Shown: piece by piece, positions 49,873 through 59,695 of the stretch
Layout: each line of letters begins with the position of its first letter
How positions within the stretch are numbered: position 1 is the first letter of the stretch
Program-made: the position numbers and the translations under genes
Assembly (NCBI RefSeq): GCF_037622515.1
Contig: NZ_JBBJCN010000007.1
Coordinates: forward strand, 1 to 64,000
DNA from: Paradesertivirga superstes
GTDB taxonomy: Bacteria; Bacteroidota; Bacteroidia; Sphingobacteriales; Sphingobacteriaceae
DNA: 64,000 bases
Direction of reading: 5' to 3'
Notes under the pieces: generated by a model
The model's input: only the letters and a program-made list of their open reading frames with translations
The model's database searches: none
Told to the model about the DNA's origin: nothing

Positions 49873-50140
49873 ATGGCTCATTTTTATTTATTAAAAGTTA
49901 GCTACAAAAGGAATTTGATATAGAAAAGGGTCAGAAAGTTTACAGTAATCATGCTGGTCGCGAAGAAGCGGAAAGAAAAACTGTAGGCAAAGCACTAACA
50001 TTAACTTAAATCACCTTTATTCTCAGTTGTGGGAAGGAAAGGCTTGACAAGCTATGCCAAAAAGGTGCTTTTTAGGATGATTTTGTTCCTGGCCGTTTCG
50101 CAATGCAGTATGCGCAGGCTCTTATCGAGAAAATTAGCTG
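49873..50140 (+). pseudogene. decayed N-terminal fragment of an AcnA-type aconitase
   Basis: Read in short frames, this stretch keeps the order of the N-terminus of the downstream AcnA: 'FDIEKGQKVYS', 'VGKALTLT', then after a frameshift 'LYSQLWEGKA', a stop, and after another shift 'DDFVPGRFAMQYAQAL'. The intact protein reads FDLEMIKAVYS, VGKPLTLT, LYSHLWEGNA and VDFAPDRVAMQDATAQM at matching distances. At least three stops and two frame changes kill it, and the remaining ~700 residues are absent. Identity is only about half over the first 30 residues, so it is a divergent paralogue and not a fresh copy. Confidence 0.85.
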
Positions 50141-50196
50141 TACTGCGCTGTTAATAATACTGTTTTTTAACATTGAAAGCCTTTCTATAATTATAT

Positions 50197-52968
50197 ATGA
50201 ACACTTATAAGGATTACATAAAAGAGATCGAAGAACGAGCAAGCCAGGGCCTTCATCCAAAGCCAATTGACGGTGCTGAATTATTAAGCGAAATTATTAC
50301 GCAAATTAAAGATCCAGGTAACGCCTATCGCGAAGATTCTCTTAACTTTTTTATCTACAATACTTTACCAGGTACTACGAGTGCTGCTGGTGTGAAAGCT
50401 AAATTTTTAAAAGAAATCATTCTTGGTCAGTCTGTAGTAAACGAAATCACACCTGCTTTTGCATTTGAGTTATTATCTCACATGAAAGGCGGACCTTCTA
50501 TTGAAGTTTTGTTAGATCTGGCATTAGGTGATGATGCCTCTATTGCAAAAGAAGCTGGAAACGTACTTAAAACACAAGTTTACCTTTATGACGCCGATGC
50601 AGATCGGTTAAAGGAGGCATTCAAAAACGGTAATGAAACAGCTAAAGAACTTATTGAAAGTTACGCTCAGGCCGAATTTTTCACCAAACTTCCTGAGATA
50701 GCTGAAGAAATTAAAATAGTAACTTTTATTGCTGGCGAAGGTGATATTTCGACTGATTTGCTTTCTCCGGGTAATCAGGCTCACTCCCGTTCAGATCGTG
50801 AATTGCACGGTAAATGCATGATTTCTCTTCAGGCACAAGCTGAAATTAAGGCATTGCAGGCACAGCATCCCGACAAGAGTGTGATGTTGATTGCTGAGAA
50901 AGGCACCATGGGTGTTGGTTCATCAAGAATGTCGGGCGTAAATAACGTGGCTCTTTGGACTGGTAAACAAGCAAGTCCATACATTCCGTTTGTAAATATC
51001 GCTCCAATTGTTGGAGGCACAAACGGCATATCTCCAATTTTCCTTACAACCGTTGATGTTACCGGTGGTATCGGCATTGACCTGAAAAACTGGGTGAAAA
51101 AGCTGGATGCAGAGGGAAACGTTGTTCGGAATGAAAAAGGTGAGCCAGTTCTTGAACAGACGTACTCTGTAGCTACTGGAACTGTTCTTACAATCAATAC
51201 TAAAACGAAGAAACTTTACAATGGCGACCAAGAGCTGATTGACATCTCTAAGGCATTCACTCCTCAAAAGATGGAGTTCATCAAAGCTGGTGGCTCATAC
51301 GCAATTGTATTTGGTAAAAAACTACAGACATTCGCTGCTAAGCTTCTGGAAATCGAAACTCCTCTTGTATTTGCTCCATCAAAAGAGATTTCTTATGAGG
51401 GACAAGGTCTTACAGCAGTAGAAAAAATATTTAATAGAAACGCTGTTGGCACGATTTCAGGCAAAGTGTTGCACGCTGGTTCGGATGTTCGTGTGCAGGT
51501 TAACATAGTAGGTTCTCAGGATACTACTGGTTTGATGACCGCTCAGGAATTGGAGTCTATGGCTGCTACAGTAATTTCGCCAATAGTTGATGGTGCATAT
51601 CAATCAGGTTGCCATACTGCTTCAGTATGGGATAAAAAAGCTCAGGCAAATATTCCAAAACTGATGAAATTCATGAACGACTTCGGTTTGATCACTGCTC
51701 GTGATCCGAAAGGCGTTTATCACTCGATGACGGATGTAATTCACAAGGTTCTTAATGATATTGTTGTGGATGAGTGGGCTATCATCATCGGTGGCGACTC
51801 GCATACGAGAATGTCTAAAGGTGTTGCTTTTGGTGCCGACTCAGGGACTGTTGCTTTGGCTCTTGCTACTGGCGAGGCTTCTATGCCAATTCCTGAATCT
51901 GTGAAAGTAACGTTCCAGGGAGAAATGAAAAGTTACATGGATTTCCGTGATGTTGTTCACGCAACACAAGCTCAGATGCTTCAGAAATTTGGTGGCGAGA
52001 ATGTTTTCCAGGGTAGAATCATTGAGGTGCACATTGGAACGCTTACAGCTGATCAGGCATTTACCTTTACCGACTGGACTGCAGAGATGAAGGCAAAAGC
52101 TTCCATCTGTATTTCTGAAGATGACACGTTGATCGAATCATTGGAAATTGCGAAGGGTAGAATCCAGATCATGATCGATAAGGGAATGGACAACGAGAAG
52201 CAAGTTCTTCAGGGATTGATCAATAAAGCAGATAAGAGAATTGCGGAAATTAAATCTGGTGAAAAACCAGCGCTTACTCCAGATGCAAATGCGAAGTATT
52301 ATGCTGACCTGGTTGTTGATCTTGATCTGATTGTAGAACCAATGATTGCTGACCCGGATGTGAACAACACTGATGTTTCTAAACGATATACTCACGATAC
52401 AATCAGACCGCTATCTTTTTATGGTGGAGATAAAAAAGTAGATCTTGGATTTATCGGCTCCTGTATGGTTCACAAAGGAGATATGAAGATTCTTGCTCAA
52501 ATGCTTAAAAACATCGAAGAACAACAAGGTAAGGTAGTGTTTCAAGCTCCTCTTGTAGTAGCTCCGCCTACTTATAATATTGTAGATGAGTTGAAGGCTG
52601 AAGGCGACTGGGATGTTTTACAGAAATACGCGGGTTTCGAATTTGACGATAATGCCCCTAAAGGTGCGGCACGTACCGAATACGAAAAGATGTTGTACCT
52701 CGAGCGTCCGGGATGTAACCTTTGTATGGGTAACCAGGAAAAAGCAGCTAAAGGAGATACCGTAATGGCAACTTCGACACGTCTTTTCCAGGGAAGAGTG
52801 GTGGAAGATACTGAGGGTAAAAAAGGAGAATCTTTGCTTTCGTCTACGCCGGTTGTGGTTCTTTCTACAATACTTGGCAGAACTCCTACAATTGATGAAT
52901 ATAGAACAGCGGTAGAAGGTATCAACCTTACTAAGTTTGCACCTTCCCACAAGGAGTTAGTAAACTAA
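50197..52968 (+). CDS. acnB: aconitate hydratase AcnB type
   Basis: Bifunctional aconitase/2-methylisocitrate dehydratase of the TCA and possibly methylcitrate cycles. The 923 residues have the AcnB-specific N-terminal HEAT-like region (about 1-160) and the reversed domain order, with cluster cysteines in 'GSCMVHKGD' (near 755) and 'PGCNLCMGN' (near 844). The start is the ATG of 'MNTYKDYIKEIEERASQG'. Located just after an aconitase relic, and followed by an unrelated AcnA-type aconitase. Confidence 0.94.
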   Translation: MNTYKDYIKEIEERASQGLHPKPIDGAELLSEIITQIKDPGNAYREDSLNFFIYNTLPGTTSAAGVKAKFLKEIILGQSVVNEITPAFAFELLSHMKGGPSIEVLLDLALGDDASIAKEAGNVLKTQVYLYDADADRLKEAFKNGNETAKELIESYAQAEFFTKLPEIAEEIKIVTFIAGEGDISTDLLSPGNQAHSRSDRELHGKCMISLQAQAEIKALQAQHPDKSVMLIAEKGTMGVGSSRMSGVNNVALWTGKQASPYIPFVNIAPIVGGTNGISPIFLTTVDVTGGIGIDLKNWVKKLDAEGNVVRNEKGEPVLEQTYSVATGTVLTINTKTKKLYNGDQELIDISKAFTPQKMEFIKAGGSYAIVFGKKLQTFAAKLLEIETPLVFAPSKEISYEGQGLTAVEKIFNRNAVGTISGKVLHAGSDVRVQVNIVGSQDTTGLMTAQELESMAATVISPIVDGAYQSGCHTASVWDKKAQANIPKLMKFMNDFGLITARDPKGVYHSMTDVIHKVLNDIVVDEWAIIIGGDSHTRMSKGVAFGADSGTVALALATGEASMPIPESVKVTFQGEMKSYMDFRDVVHATQAQMLQKFGGENVFQGRIIEVHIGTLTADQAFTFTDWTAEMKAKASICISEDDTLIESLEIAKGRIQIMIDKGMDNEKQVLQGLINKADKRIAEIKSGEKPALTPDANAKYYADLVVDLDLIVEPMIADPDVNNTDVSKRYTHDTIRPLSFYGGDKKVDLGFIGSCMVHKGDMKILAQMLKNIEEQQGKVVFQAPLVVAPPTYNIVDELKAEGDWDVLQKYAGFEFDDNAPKGAARTEYEKMLYLERPGCNLCMGNQEKAAKGDTVMATSTRLFQGRVVEDTEGKKGESLLSSTPVVVLSTILGRTPTIDEYRTAVEGINLTKFAPSHKELVN

Positions 52969-53010
52969 ATTTAGTATACATCAGGTGAGAGCCTGAGTAT
53001 AATATCTCCA

Positions 53011-53043
53011 AAACCATTCTGAAAAACAGAATGGTTTTTTTTG
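53011..53043 (+). terminator. terminator of acnB
   Basis: AAACCATTCTG / CAGAATGGTTT with AAAAA loop and a T tract. Confidence 0.9.
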
Positions 53044-53128
53044 TGTTTTTTTTAAAGCTATTGCGAAAATAATGTCATTTTTTATCGCAGGTTTTTCGTC
53101 TGCAACTTTTTCTGTGTTCAATGGTTAA

Positions 53129-53136
53129 TACTTTTG
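53129..53136 (+). promoter_or_regulatory. -7 element of acnA
   Basis: TACTTTTG, an exact TAnnTTTG match, 18 bases before the start codon. The -33 partner is weak (T-rich, no TTG). It gives acnA its own promoter after the acnB terminator. Confidence 0.6.
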
Positions 53137-53154
53137 TTTATATTGAAGTAGATT

Positions 53155-55425
53155 ATGGCTTTTGATTTGGAAATGATTAAAGCTGTTTATTCTCGTTTCG
53201 GCGATAGAGTAGAAGCGGCTAAAAAAGCAGTTGGTAAACCACTTACTTTAACTGAAAAAATTCTTTATTCCCATTTGTGGGAAGGTAATGCCCAACAAGC
53301 GTATGCTCGTGGCACCTCTTATGTTGACTTCGCTCCGGACAGAGTAGCTATGCAGGATGCTACCGCTCAAATGGCTCTTTTGCAATTCATGCAGGCGGGA
53401 AGGCCTCAGGTTGCGGTACCATCAACAGTACATTGCGATCACTTAATCCAGGCAAAGGTTGGAGCGGCCGAAGATCTGCAAATAGCTAATGATACAAATA
53501 AAGAGGTGTATGACTTCCTTGCATCTGTATCTAATAAATATGGCATTGGTTTCTGGAAACCAGGTGCAGGTATTATACATCAGGTTGTTCTTGAAAACTA
53601 TGCTTTTCCGGGAGGAATGATGATTGGCACTGACTCACACACACCTAATGCTGGTGGTTTGGGTATGATAGCGATCGGAGTTGGCGGAGCAGATGCCTGC
53701 GATGTAATGGCAGGTTTTGCGTGGGAGCTTAAATTTCCTAAACTTATTGGGGTTAAATTAACGGGTAAACTTTCTGGCTGGACCTCAGCTAAGGATATTA
53801 TTTTAAAAGTAGCAGGTATTCTTACCGTAAAAGGTGGTACAGGTGCAATAGTAGAATACTTTGGTGAAGGGGCCCGTTCTCTGTCCGCAACAGGCAAAGC
53901 GACTATTTGTAATATGGGTGCTGAAATTGGCGCCACTACATCTATTTTTGGATATGATGAAAAATCTGAAGTTTATTTACGTGGAACAGAGCGAGGCGAT
54001 ATCGCTGAACTTGCAAATCAGGTAAAACAACATTTAACAGGTGATGATGAAGTATATGCAAATCCTGAGCAATATTTCGATCAGGTAATTGAAATAAACC
54101 TATCAGAACTTGAACCATATATTAATGGTCCGTTTACTCCGGATTTAGCATGGCCTCTTTCTAAATTCGCAGATGCAGTAAGAGAGCACGGCTGGCCGGC
54201 AAAACTAGAAGTTGGCTTAATTGGTTCATGTACCAATTCTTCATACGAAGATATTACCCGTGCGGCTTCTCTGGCGCAGCAAGCAGTTGATAAAAACCTT
54301 AAAACTAAAGCTGAATATACAGTTACACCGGGCTCTGAGCTTGTTCGTTATACTGTAGAACGCGATGGGTATTTAGATACTTTTGATAAAATAGGTGGGG
54401 TTGTATTGGCGAACGCATGCGGTCCGTGCATCGGACAATGGGCTCGTCACACGGATGATCCGACCCGTAAAAACTCTATTATTACGTCGTTCAACAGAAA
54501 CTTTGCTAAGCGTCAGGATGGAAATCCTAATACCCACGCTTTCGTAGCTTCTCCGGAAATTGTAACGGCTTTGGCTATTGCCGGGGATCTTACTTTTAAT
54601 CCAATGACTGATACACTGACAAACGAGGATGGCCAACAGGTTAAATTAGATGAGCCTCAGGGATTGGAAATGCCGATTAAAGGATATGCCGTTGAAGATG
54701 CAGGTTATCAGGCCCCCGCAAAAGACGGAAGTGGTGTAAGTGTATTGGTTGATGTTCGGTCAAGCCGCTTGCAACTTCTTGAGCCTTTCCCAGCCTGGGA
54801 GGGAACCGATTTAAAAGGGTTACGCCTGCTGATTAAAGCCAGAGGTAAATGTACCACCGATCATATTTCAATGGCTGGCCCATGGTTGAAATTTCGTGGT
54901 CACATTGATAATATTTCGAATAATATGCTAATTGGTGCTGTTAACTATTTCAACGACAAAACCGATTTAGTTAAGAATCAGATAACGGGTGAGTATGGAC
55001 CTGTTCCGGCTACACAAAGATCTTATAAAGCAGCCGGAATCGGAACGATTGTAGTTGGTGACGAGAATTACGGAGAAGGGTCATCTCGTGAGCATGCTGC
55101 AATGGAGCCCCGCCATTTAGGAGTGAGGGTTATATTGGTTAAATCTTTTGCCCGTATTCATGAAACTAACCTTAAAAAACAAGGTATGTTGGGTATAACT
55201 TTTGCAAATCCTGCTGATTATGACAAGATTTATGAAGATGACGTGATTGATGTTGAAGGATTAACTAGTTTTGCCCCTGGTAAACAGCTCAAGGTTATTT
55301 TACACCACGCTGATGGATCTAAAGATTCATTCCATGTGAATCATACCTATAATGAGCAGCAGATAGAATGGTTTAAGGCTGGTGCCGCGTTGAACATTAT
55401 CAGAATGAACCAACAACAGGCTTAA
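53155..55425 (+). CDS. acnA: aconitate hydratase, AcnA (mitochondrial-like) type
   Basis: Second TCA-cycle aconitase, 756 residues, similar in size to mitochondrial enzymes. Iron-sulfur cluster cysteines are in 'GSCTNSSYED' near 358 and 'NACGPCIGQW' near 422-428; 'GDENYGEGSSREHAAMEPRH' near 636 is the mobile-domain active-site signature. It is separated from acnB by a terminator and has its own promoter box, so the two isozymes can be controlled separately. Confidence 0.95.
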   Translation: MAFDLEMIKAVYSRFGDRVEAAKKAVGKPLTLTEKILYSHLWEGNAQQAYARGTSYVDFAPDRVAMQDATAQMALLQFMQAGRPQVAVPSTVHCDHLIQAKVGAAEDLQIANDTNKEVYDFLASVSNKYGIGFWKPGAGIIHQVVLENYAFPGGMMIGTDSHTPNAGGLGMIAIGVGGADACDVMAGFAWELKFPKLIGVKLTGKLSGWTSAKDIILKVAGILTVKGGTGAIVEYFGEGARSLSATGKATICNMGAEIGATTSIFGYDEKSEVYLRGTERGDIAELANQVKQHLTGDDEVYANPEQYFDQVIEINLSELEPYINGPFTPDLAWPLSKFADAVREHGWPAKLEVGLIGSCTNSSYEDITRAASLAQQAVDKNLKTKAEYTVTPGSELVRYTVERDGYLDTFDKIGGVVLANACGPCIGQWARHTDDPTRKNSIITSFNRNFAKRQDGNPNTHAFVASPEIVTALAIAGDLTFNPMTDTLTNEDGQQVKLDEPQGLEMPIKGYAVEDAGYQAPAKDGSGVSVLVDVRSSRLQLLEPFPAWEGTDLKGLRLLIKARGKCTTDHISMAGPWLKFRGHIDNISNNMLIGAVNYFNDKTDLVKNQITGEYGPVPATQRSYKAAGIGTIVVGDENYGEGSSREHAAMEPRHLGVRVILVKSFARIHETNLKKQGMLGITFANPADYDKIYEDDVIDVEGLTSFAPGKQLKVILHHADGSKDSFHVNHTYNEQQIEWFKAGAALNIIRMNQQQA

Positions 55426-55447
55426 TCATAAGATTTCAGGCTTAATG

Positions 55448-55480
55448 GAAACCCCAATCGGAGACGGCTGGGGTTTCTTG
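55448..55480 (+). terminator. probable terminator of acnA
   Basis: GAAACCCCA / TGGGGTTTC stem with a 12-base loop and a weak T-rich tail. Confidence 0.65.
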
Positions 55481-55629
55481 TTAGATTTAGATTCTGAGTT
55501 CATTGAAGGAGGGTTGTGCGACGTTTTTATTTAATATCCTTGTTTGCTGGATGGAATGGTGTAAGTGTTATGAAGTGTATCGCATGGCATTAATTATTCG
55601 TATGTTAGTTAACTAATTTTAAGATATCT

Positions 55630-58176
55630 GTGAAATACGTTTGCCTTCTGGCATTGGTTTTCTTAAGTATAATTGTTCGGGCACAGCAGCATCCAAATGA
55701 TGAATGCAGTACAGCCATCGTATTAAACAACATACGCAACTACTGCTCTGCTGACGCCCAGTTTACTACAGTAAACGCTACGGAAAGCGGACTGCCTGCA
55801 GCCCCTAATTGGCCTGGCGCGGGGAAAGATATATGGTTAAAGTTTACTGCAATAGCTTACGATATTAACATTTCTGTCAGTGGAAACGTTACCGGAGGGG
55901 GAAGTACGGGCGGAACGCTTCAGTCGCCTCTGGTAGCGTTGTATTCAACTCCCGATTGTCAGAACTTCAGCACAATAGTCGGTAATATGTCTTCAGCTAA
56001 TAATGCAGCCACTTTTTACAAAGGTGGATTAACGATAGGAGGCGAGTATTACATCCGGATAAGTTCATCGAACAGTACTGGTACTTTTAAGCTTTGTGTA
56101 AACAATTACAACCCCATTCTTAAGCCCGGACAGGACTGTTCTACAGCGGCTGTTTTGTGCAGCCGCACAAGTTTTACGGAGTTGAATGTTACAGGAGCCG
56201 GTATAAATAATCATGAAGCTGCGGGAACTTGTCTGGGGACCGAAGCAAATAGTGCATGGTATAAATGGACGGCTGAAAATAATGGAACGCTTGCTTTTAC
56301 TATCACTCCAACAGTTTCCAATGATGATATTGACTGGATTTTGTATGATTTAGGAATCATAGGGAATTGTGGTAACGTCACTGCTGCTAATGCAATCCGC
56401 TGTGCTGCCGGGCATGGAGTTGATAATTCGGGTTGCAGAAATGAAGCGCTTTATTATAAAACTGGTTTAAATATGACAGAGACCGATTTTAACGAGGCCG
56501 GTGGTTGTGGAGCCGGTCAAAATGGTTTTGTTAAATACATTGATATGCAGCAGGGACATGTCTATGCCTTACTTGTGGATAATTTCTCGAGTTCAAATAA
56601 TGGGTTTACGATAGATTTTTCAGGGACCGGACAATTCCTTGGCCCGGAATCCAAGTTTAGTTTAGATATTAATCAACCATGCACCTCAGGCCAGAATTAT
56701 GTATTTACTAATCAGTCAACTAATTATGGCAGCTTAAGGTGGACTTTTGGAAGCGGCGCCAATATCCCGAATTCGACAGACCCTGGTCCTCATACTATTA
56801 CTTATTCTACCCCTGGAATTAAAACCGTTGTACTCGAAGCAATAGGTGACAAAGGCTGTTTTACTGTATCGTCCCAAACTTTTAGTGTTGGCTTTAAGCC
56901 TCCATTACCAATCATAAATAATACCAAATCTGGCTATTGCCTCGGTGAAATCATTACACTCAATACCCCAAATCAGACAAATGCCGTTTACAAATGGACT
57001 GGCCCTAATGGTTTTATCTCGTCCTTACGGGAGGTCTTGATACCGGTAGCCACCTATAATGTTGCAGGCGTCTATTCCTTAACTGTAACTATATTTGGAT
57101 GTACAAGTGATGCTGAGACAATTATCATTCCCCCAATAAGTAAGACCCCGGTTAACAATTTTAGTATTACCGAAAACAATTCTTGCACAAATCAGCAATC
57201 GTTTACTTTTAATAATTTATCAACGGATTTCAATAGCTTAAAGTGGGATTTTGGAAGCGGGGCCAGCCAGGCTAGTGGTACCGGTCAGGGTCCTTTTACC
57301 ATCACGTACAACTCGCCCGGTGTAAGAAGTATTGGTCTTGAAGCTCAAGGCGATGCAGGCTGCGTTGTATCCCTTGTTAAAACTCTGGAAGTTCCCGCTG
57401 TTCCTCAGCAACCTGTTATTTCGTCAAATAAGCCAGACTTTTGTTTAAAGGACACTATCTTCTTGAGTACCGAAGTCCAAGCTGGTGCAACATATCAATG
57501 GAGGGGCCCTAATAATTTTAGTTCGAGCGAACCAGCTGTAAGGATACCAGTGAACGGATATGGGGTAGCTGGCCGATATACATTGGTTGTTTCGATGGGG
57601 AGATGTAGTACAAGGCCTGATTCCATCATAATTCCTCCAATCTTAAAAAATCCTACCGCAGCATTTAGTTCAATACCTAACATTCCGGCCAAGCTTTCTT
57701 TTCCAGTTACGATACAGTTTACAAATATGTCTGCAGATGCTGATACTTATTTATGGGATTTTGGTGATGGTGAAACATCTGAAGAGCTTCATCCATCTCA
57801 TATTTATACCCACGCGGGAGATTATAGTGTAAGCTTAACGGCTTTTAAGAGTAATGTATGCAGCGCTTCTGTAATGAAGGGAAGATTTGTTATTAAAGCA
57901 GGCAACGCACTATTTATTCCGAATACTTTCACACCTAACGGAGATGGCATTAATGACGAGTTTGTAGTGACAATAACTAACCTGGTATCCTACAATATCA
58001 AGATATTTAATCGCTGGGGAACTTCTCTTTTTGAATCTGTTGATATTTTTGATAATTGGAAGGGTTTGTATAAAGGAGAACCGCTTCCGGTTGGTACCTA
58101 TTATTATGTGCTGCATACTGTAGACTTAAACGGCGTTTCAACTAAGAAATCAGGATCTGTTACTGTGATAAGGTGA
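55630..58176 (+). CDS. secreted PKD-domain protein with type B T9SS C-terminal domain
   Basis: An 848-residue cell-surface protein. Signal peptide (about 1-18 from a GTG start), then two N-terminal beta modules with paired cysteines (20-160 and 160-345), several PKD/Ig-like repeats (about 345-430, 500-590 and 680-760, the last with 'YLWDFGDGETS'), and a C-terminal gliding-motility-type domain starting at 'FIPNTFTPNGDGIND' (about 760). That tail is the type B signal for the type IX secretion system. It is likely an adhesin or surface filament; ligand unknown. Confidence 0.9.
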   Translation: MKYVCLLALVFLSIIVRAQQHPNDECSTAIVLNNIRNYCSADAQFTTVNATESGLPAAPNWPGAGKDIWLKFTAIAYDINISVSGNVTGGGSTGGTLQSPLVALYSTPDCQNFSTIVGNMSSANNAATFYKGGLTIGGEYYIRISSSNSTGTFKLCVNNYNPILKPGQDCSTAAVLCSRTSFTELNVTGAGINNHEAAGTCLGTEANSAWYKWTAENNGTLAFTITPTVSNDDIDWILYDLGIIGNCGNVTAANAIRCAAGHGVDNSGCRNEALYYKTGLNMTETDFNEAGGCGAGQNGFVKYIDMQQGHVYALLVDNFSSSNNGFTIDFSGTGQFLGPESKFSLDINQPCTSGQNYVFTNQSTNYGSLRWTFGSGANIPNSTDPGPHTITYSTPGIKTVVLEAIGDKGCFTVSSQTFSVGFKPPLPIINNTKSGYCLGEIITLNTPNQTNAVYKWTGPNGFISSLREVLIPVATYNVAGVYSLTVTIFGCTSDAETIIIPPISKTPVNNFSITENNSCTNQQSFTFNNLSTDFNSLKWDFGSGASQASGTGQGPFTITYNSPGVRSIGLEAQGDAGCVVSLVKTLEVPAVPQQPVISSNKPDFCLKDTIFLSTEVQAGATYQWRGPNNFSSSEPAVRIPVNGYGVAGRYTLVVSMGRCSTRPDSIIIPPILKNPTAAFSSIPNIPAKLSFPVTIQFTNMSADADTYLWDFGDGETSEELHPSHIYTHAGDYSVSLTAFKSNVCSASVMKGRFVIKAGNALFIPNTFTPNGDGINDEFVVTITNLVSYNIKIFNRWGTSLFESVDIFDNWKGLYKGEPLPVGTYYYVLHTVDLNGVSTKKSGSVTVIR

Positions 58177-58231
58177 GCTGTCAAAATCCTTAGTTTTAAA
58201 AACCATTTTTTTTAAAATTCCTTATTACTTT

Positions 58232-58504
58232 ATGGAAAAGTTTATGACACAATTCATCATGAGCGGCGTAAAGACGGATGTTACTGTACAAGTATTAGCT
58301 GAGAAAAAGTTTGGCTTTGTTCTCCGTTTTTTCGATGATTTTGAAGGTGGAGAACTTTCGCCTGAAGAGCATGAAATTGATGGTGCGATTTCTCAAAATA
58401 GCGATGGTTATTGGATGCTTTCGGAACATAGTAAAGTGCATCTTACAGATGAGGATATACAGAGTCTTGGAGCAGCAATTGAAATGGATTATTTAATGGA
58501 TTAG
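58232..58504 (+). CDS. small acidic protein of unknown function
   Basis: A 90-residue acidic protein with an apparently soluble alpha/beta layout ('GAISQNSDGYWMLSEHSKVH' near residue 50). The start is the first ATG; an internal ATG at codon 5 is equally possible. No homologue recognised. It sits between the T9SS protein and sucD with no operon partner. Confidence 0.6.
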   Translation: MEKFMTQFIMSGVKTDVTVQVLAEKKFGFVLRFFDDFEGGELSPEEHEIDGAISQNSDGYWMLSEHSKVHLTDEDIQSLGAAIEMDYLMD

Positions 58505-58632
58505 GCTTTCAATGTCCTTCTAATTGATCTGTGATAAAAAAATGTTTAATTACCCTTGACATCGGTAGGATTAATAATAACTAAAAGTGCTGTAATTGTC
58601 CTGTTTAAATGTTTTTGAATAATAATCTAAAA

Positions 58633-58660
58633 CAAAAAATCCCGGCTATGAGCCAGGATT
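58633..58660 (-). terminator. terminator of sucD
   Basis: On the minus strand AATCC(T)GGCT / AGCC(G)GGATT hairpin with CAT loop, followed by TTTTTTG. Confidence 0.85.
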
Positions 58661-58682
58661 CAATACATTATTCGGTTGGAAA

Positions 58683-59564
58683 CTAAGCAAAAACTTTGCT
58701 CAATTCTTCAGCCATTGCAGCGCCAATTTCGGCGGGAGATTCTACTACTCGAATTCCGCACTCTGCCATGATTCTCATTTTAGCGGCAGCAGTATCATCA
58801 GCACCACCAACGATAGCACCGGCATGACCCATACGACGTCCTGCAGGAGCAGTTTGACCAGCTATAAAACCCACAACAGGTTTAGTACCATTTTCTTTAA
58901 TCCAATATGCAGCTTCAGCTTCCATGCCTCCACCAATTTCACCAATCATGATGATTCCTTTTGTTTCCGGATCATTCATCAATAGCTTAACAGCTTCAAC
59001 TGTTGGAGTTCCGATAATTGGATCTCCACCAATTCCGATAGCTGTTGTAATACCCAGGCCTGCTTTAACAACCTGATCAACTGCTTCGTATGTTAAGGTT
59101 CCTGACTTAGAAACTACTCCAACAGATCCTTTTTTGAAAATGAATCCTGGCATAATGCCAATTTTTGATTCGTCAGCAGTGATTATACCCGGGCAATTTG
59201 GCCCGATAAGACGGCAATCTCTGTCGGAAATATATTCTTTCACCTGAATCATGTCCTTAGTTGGAATGCCTTCGGTGATACAAACGATAACTTTTATTCC
59301 AGCTTCAGCAGCTTCCATTATTGCATCGGCAGCAAACGCCGGAGGTACAAATATGATAGAAACATCAGCACCAGTTTTATCTACAGCATCTTTTACGGTG
59401 TTAAAAACTGGTCGGTCTAAATGTGTCTGACCACCTTTACCCGGAGTTACTCCGCCCACTAACTGAGTTCCGTATTCGATCATTTGCGATGCATGATACG
59501 TACCCTCGTTGCCTGTAAAGCCCTGAACTATAACTTTTGAATCTTTATTTACTAATACACTCAT
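58683..59564 (-). CDS. sucD: succinate-CoA ligase alpha subunit
   Basis: Substrate-level phosphorylation step of the TCA cycle. The 293-residue alpha subunit has the CoA-binding 'GFTGNEGTYHA' (16-26), 'IGPNCPGII' and the phosphorylated His in 'MGHAGAIVGG' near 245. sucC is not in the window, so the subunit genes are split. Own terminator. Confidence 0.95.
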   Translation of the reverse strand: MSVLVNKDSKVIVQGFTGNEGTYHASQMIEYGTQLVGGVTPGKGGQTHLDRPVFNTVKDAVDKTGADVSIIFVPPAFAADAIMEAAEAGIKVIVCITEGIPTKDMIQVKEYISDRDCRLIGPNCPGIITADESKIGIMPGFIFKKGSVGVVSKSGTLTYEAVDQVVKAGLGITTAIGIGGDPIIGTPTVEAVKLLMNDPETKGIIMIGEIGGGMEAEAAYWIKENGTKPVVGFIAGQTAPAGRRMGHAGAIVGGADDTAAAKMRIMAECGIRVVESPAEIGAAMAEELSKVFA

Positions 59565-59695
59565 TTGACGTTTTTTCTAAAGTTGTACAAACTTAGATAA
59601 AATTTTTGCAATTAATTTTTAGAACTACAGAAATTTTATCGCTTTTTAATCTAAAATTGAAGTTATTGTAAAAAACAGCCAACTTTTAGGCTGTT

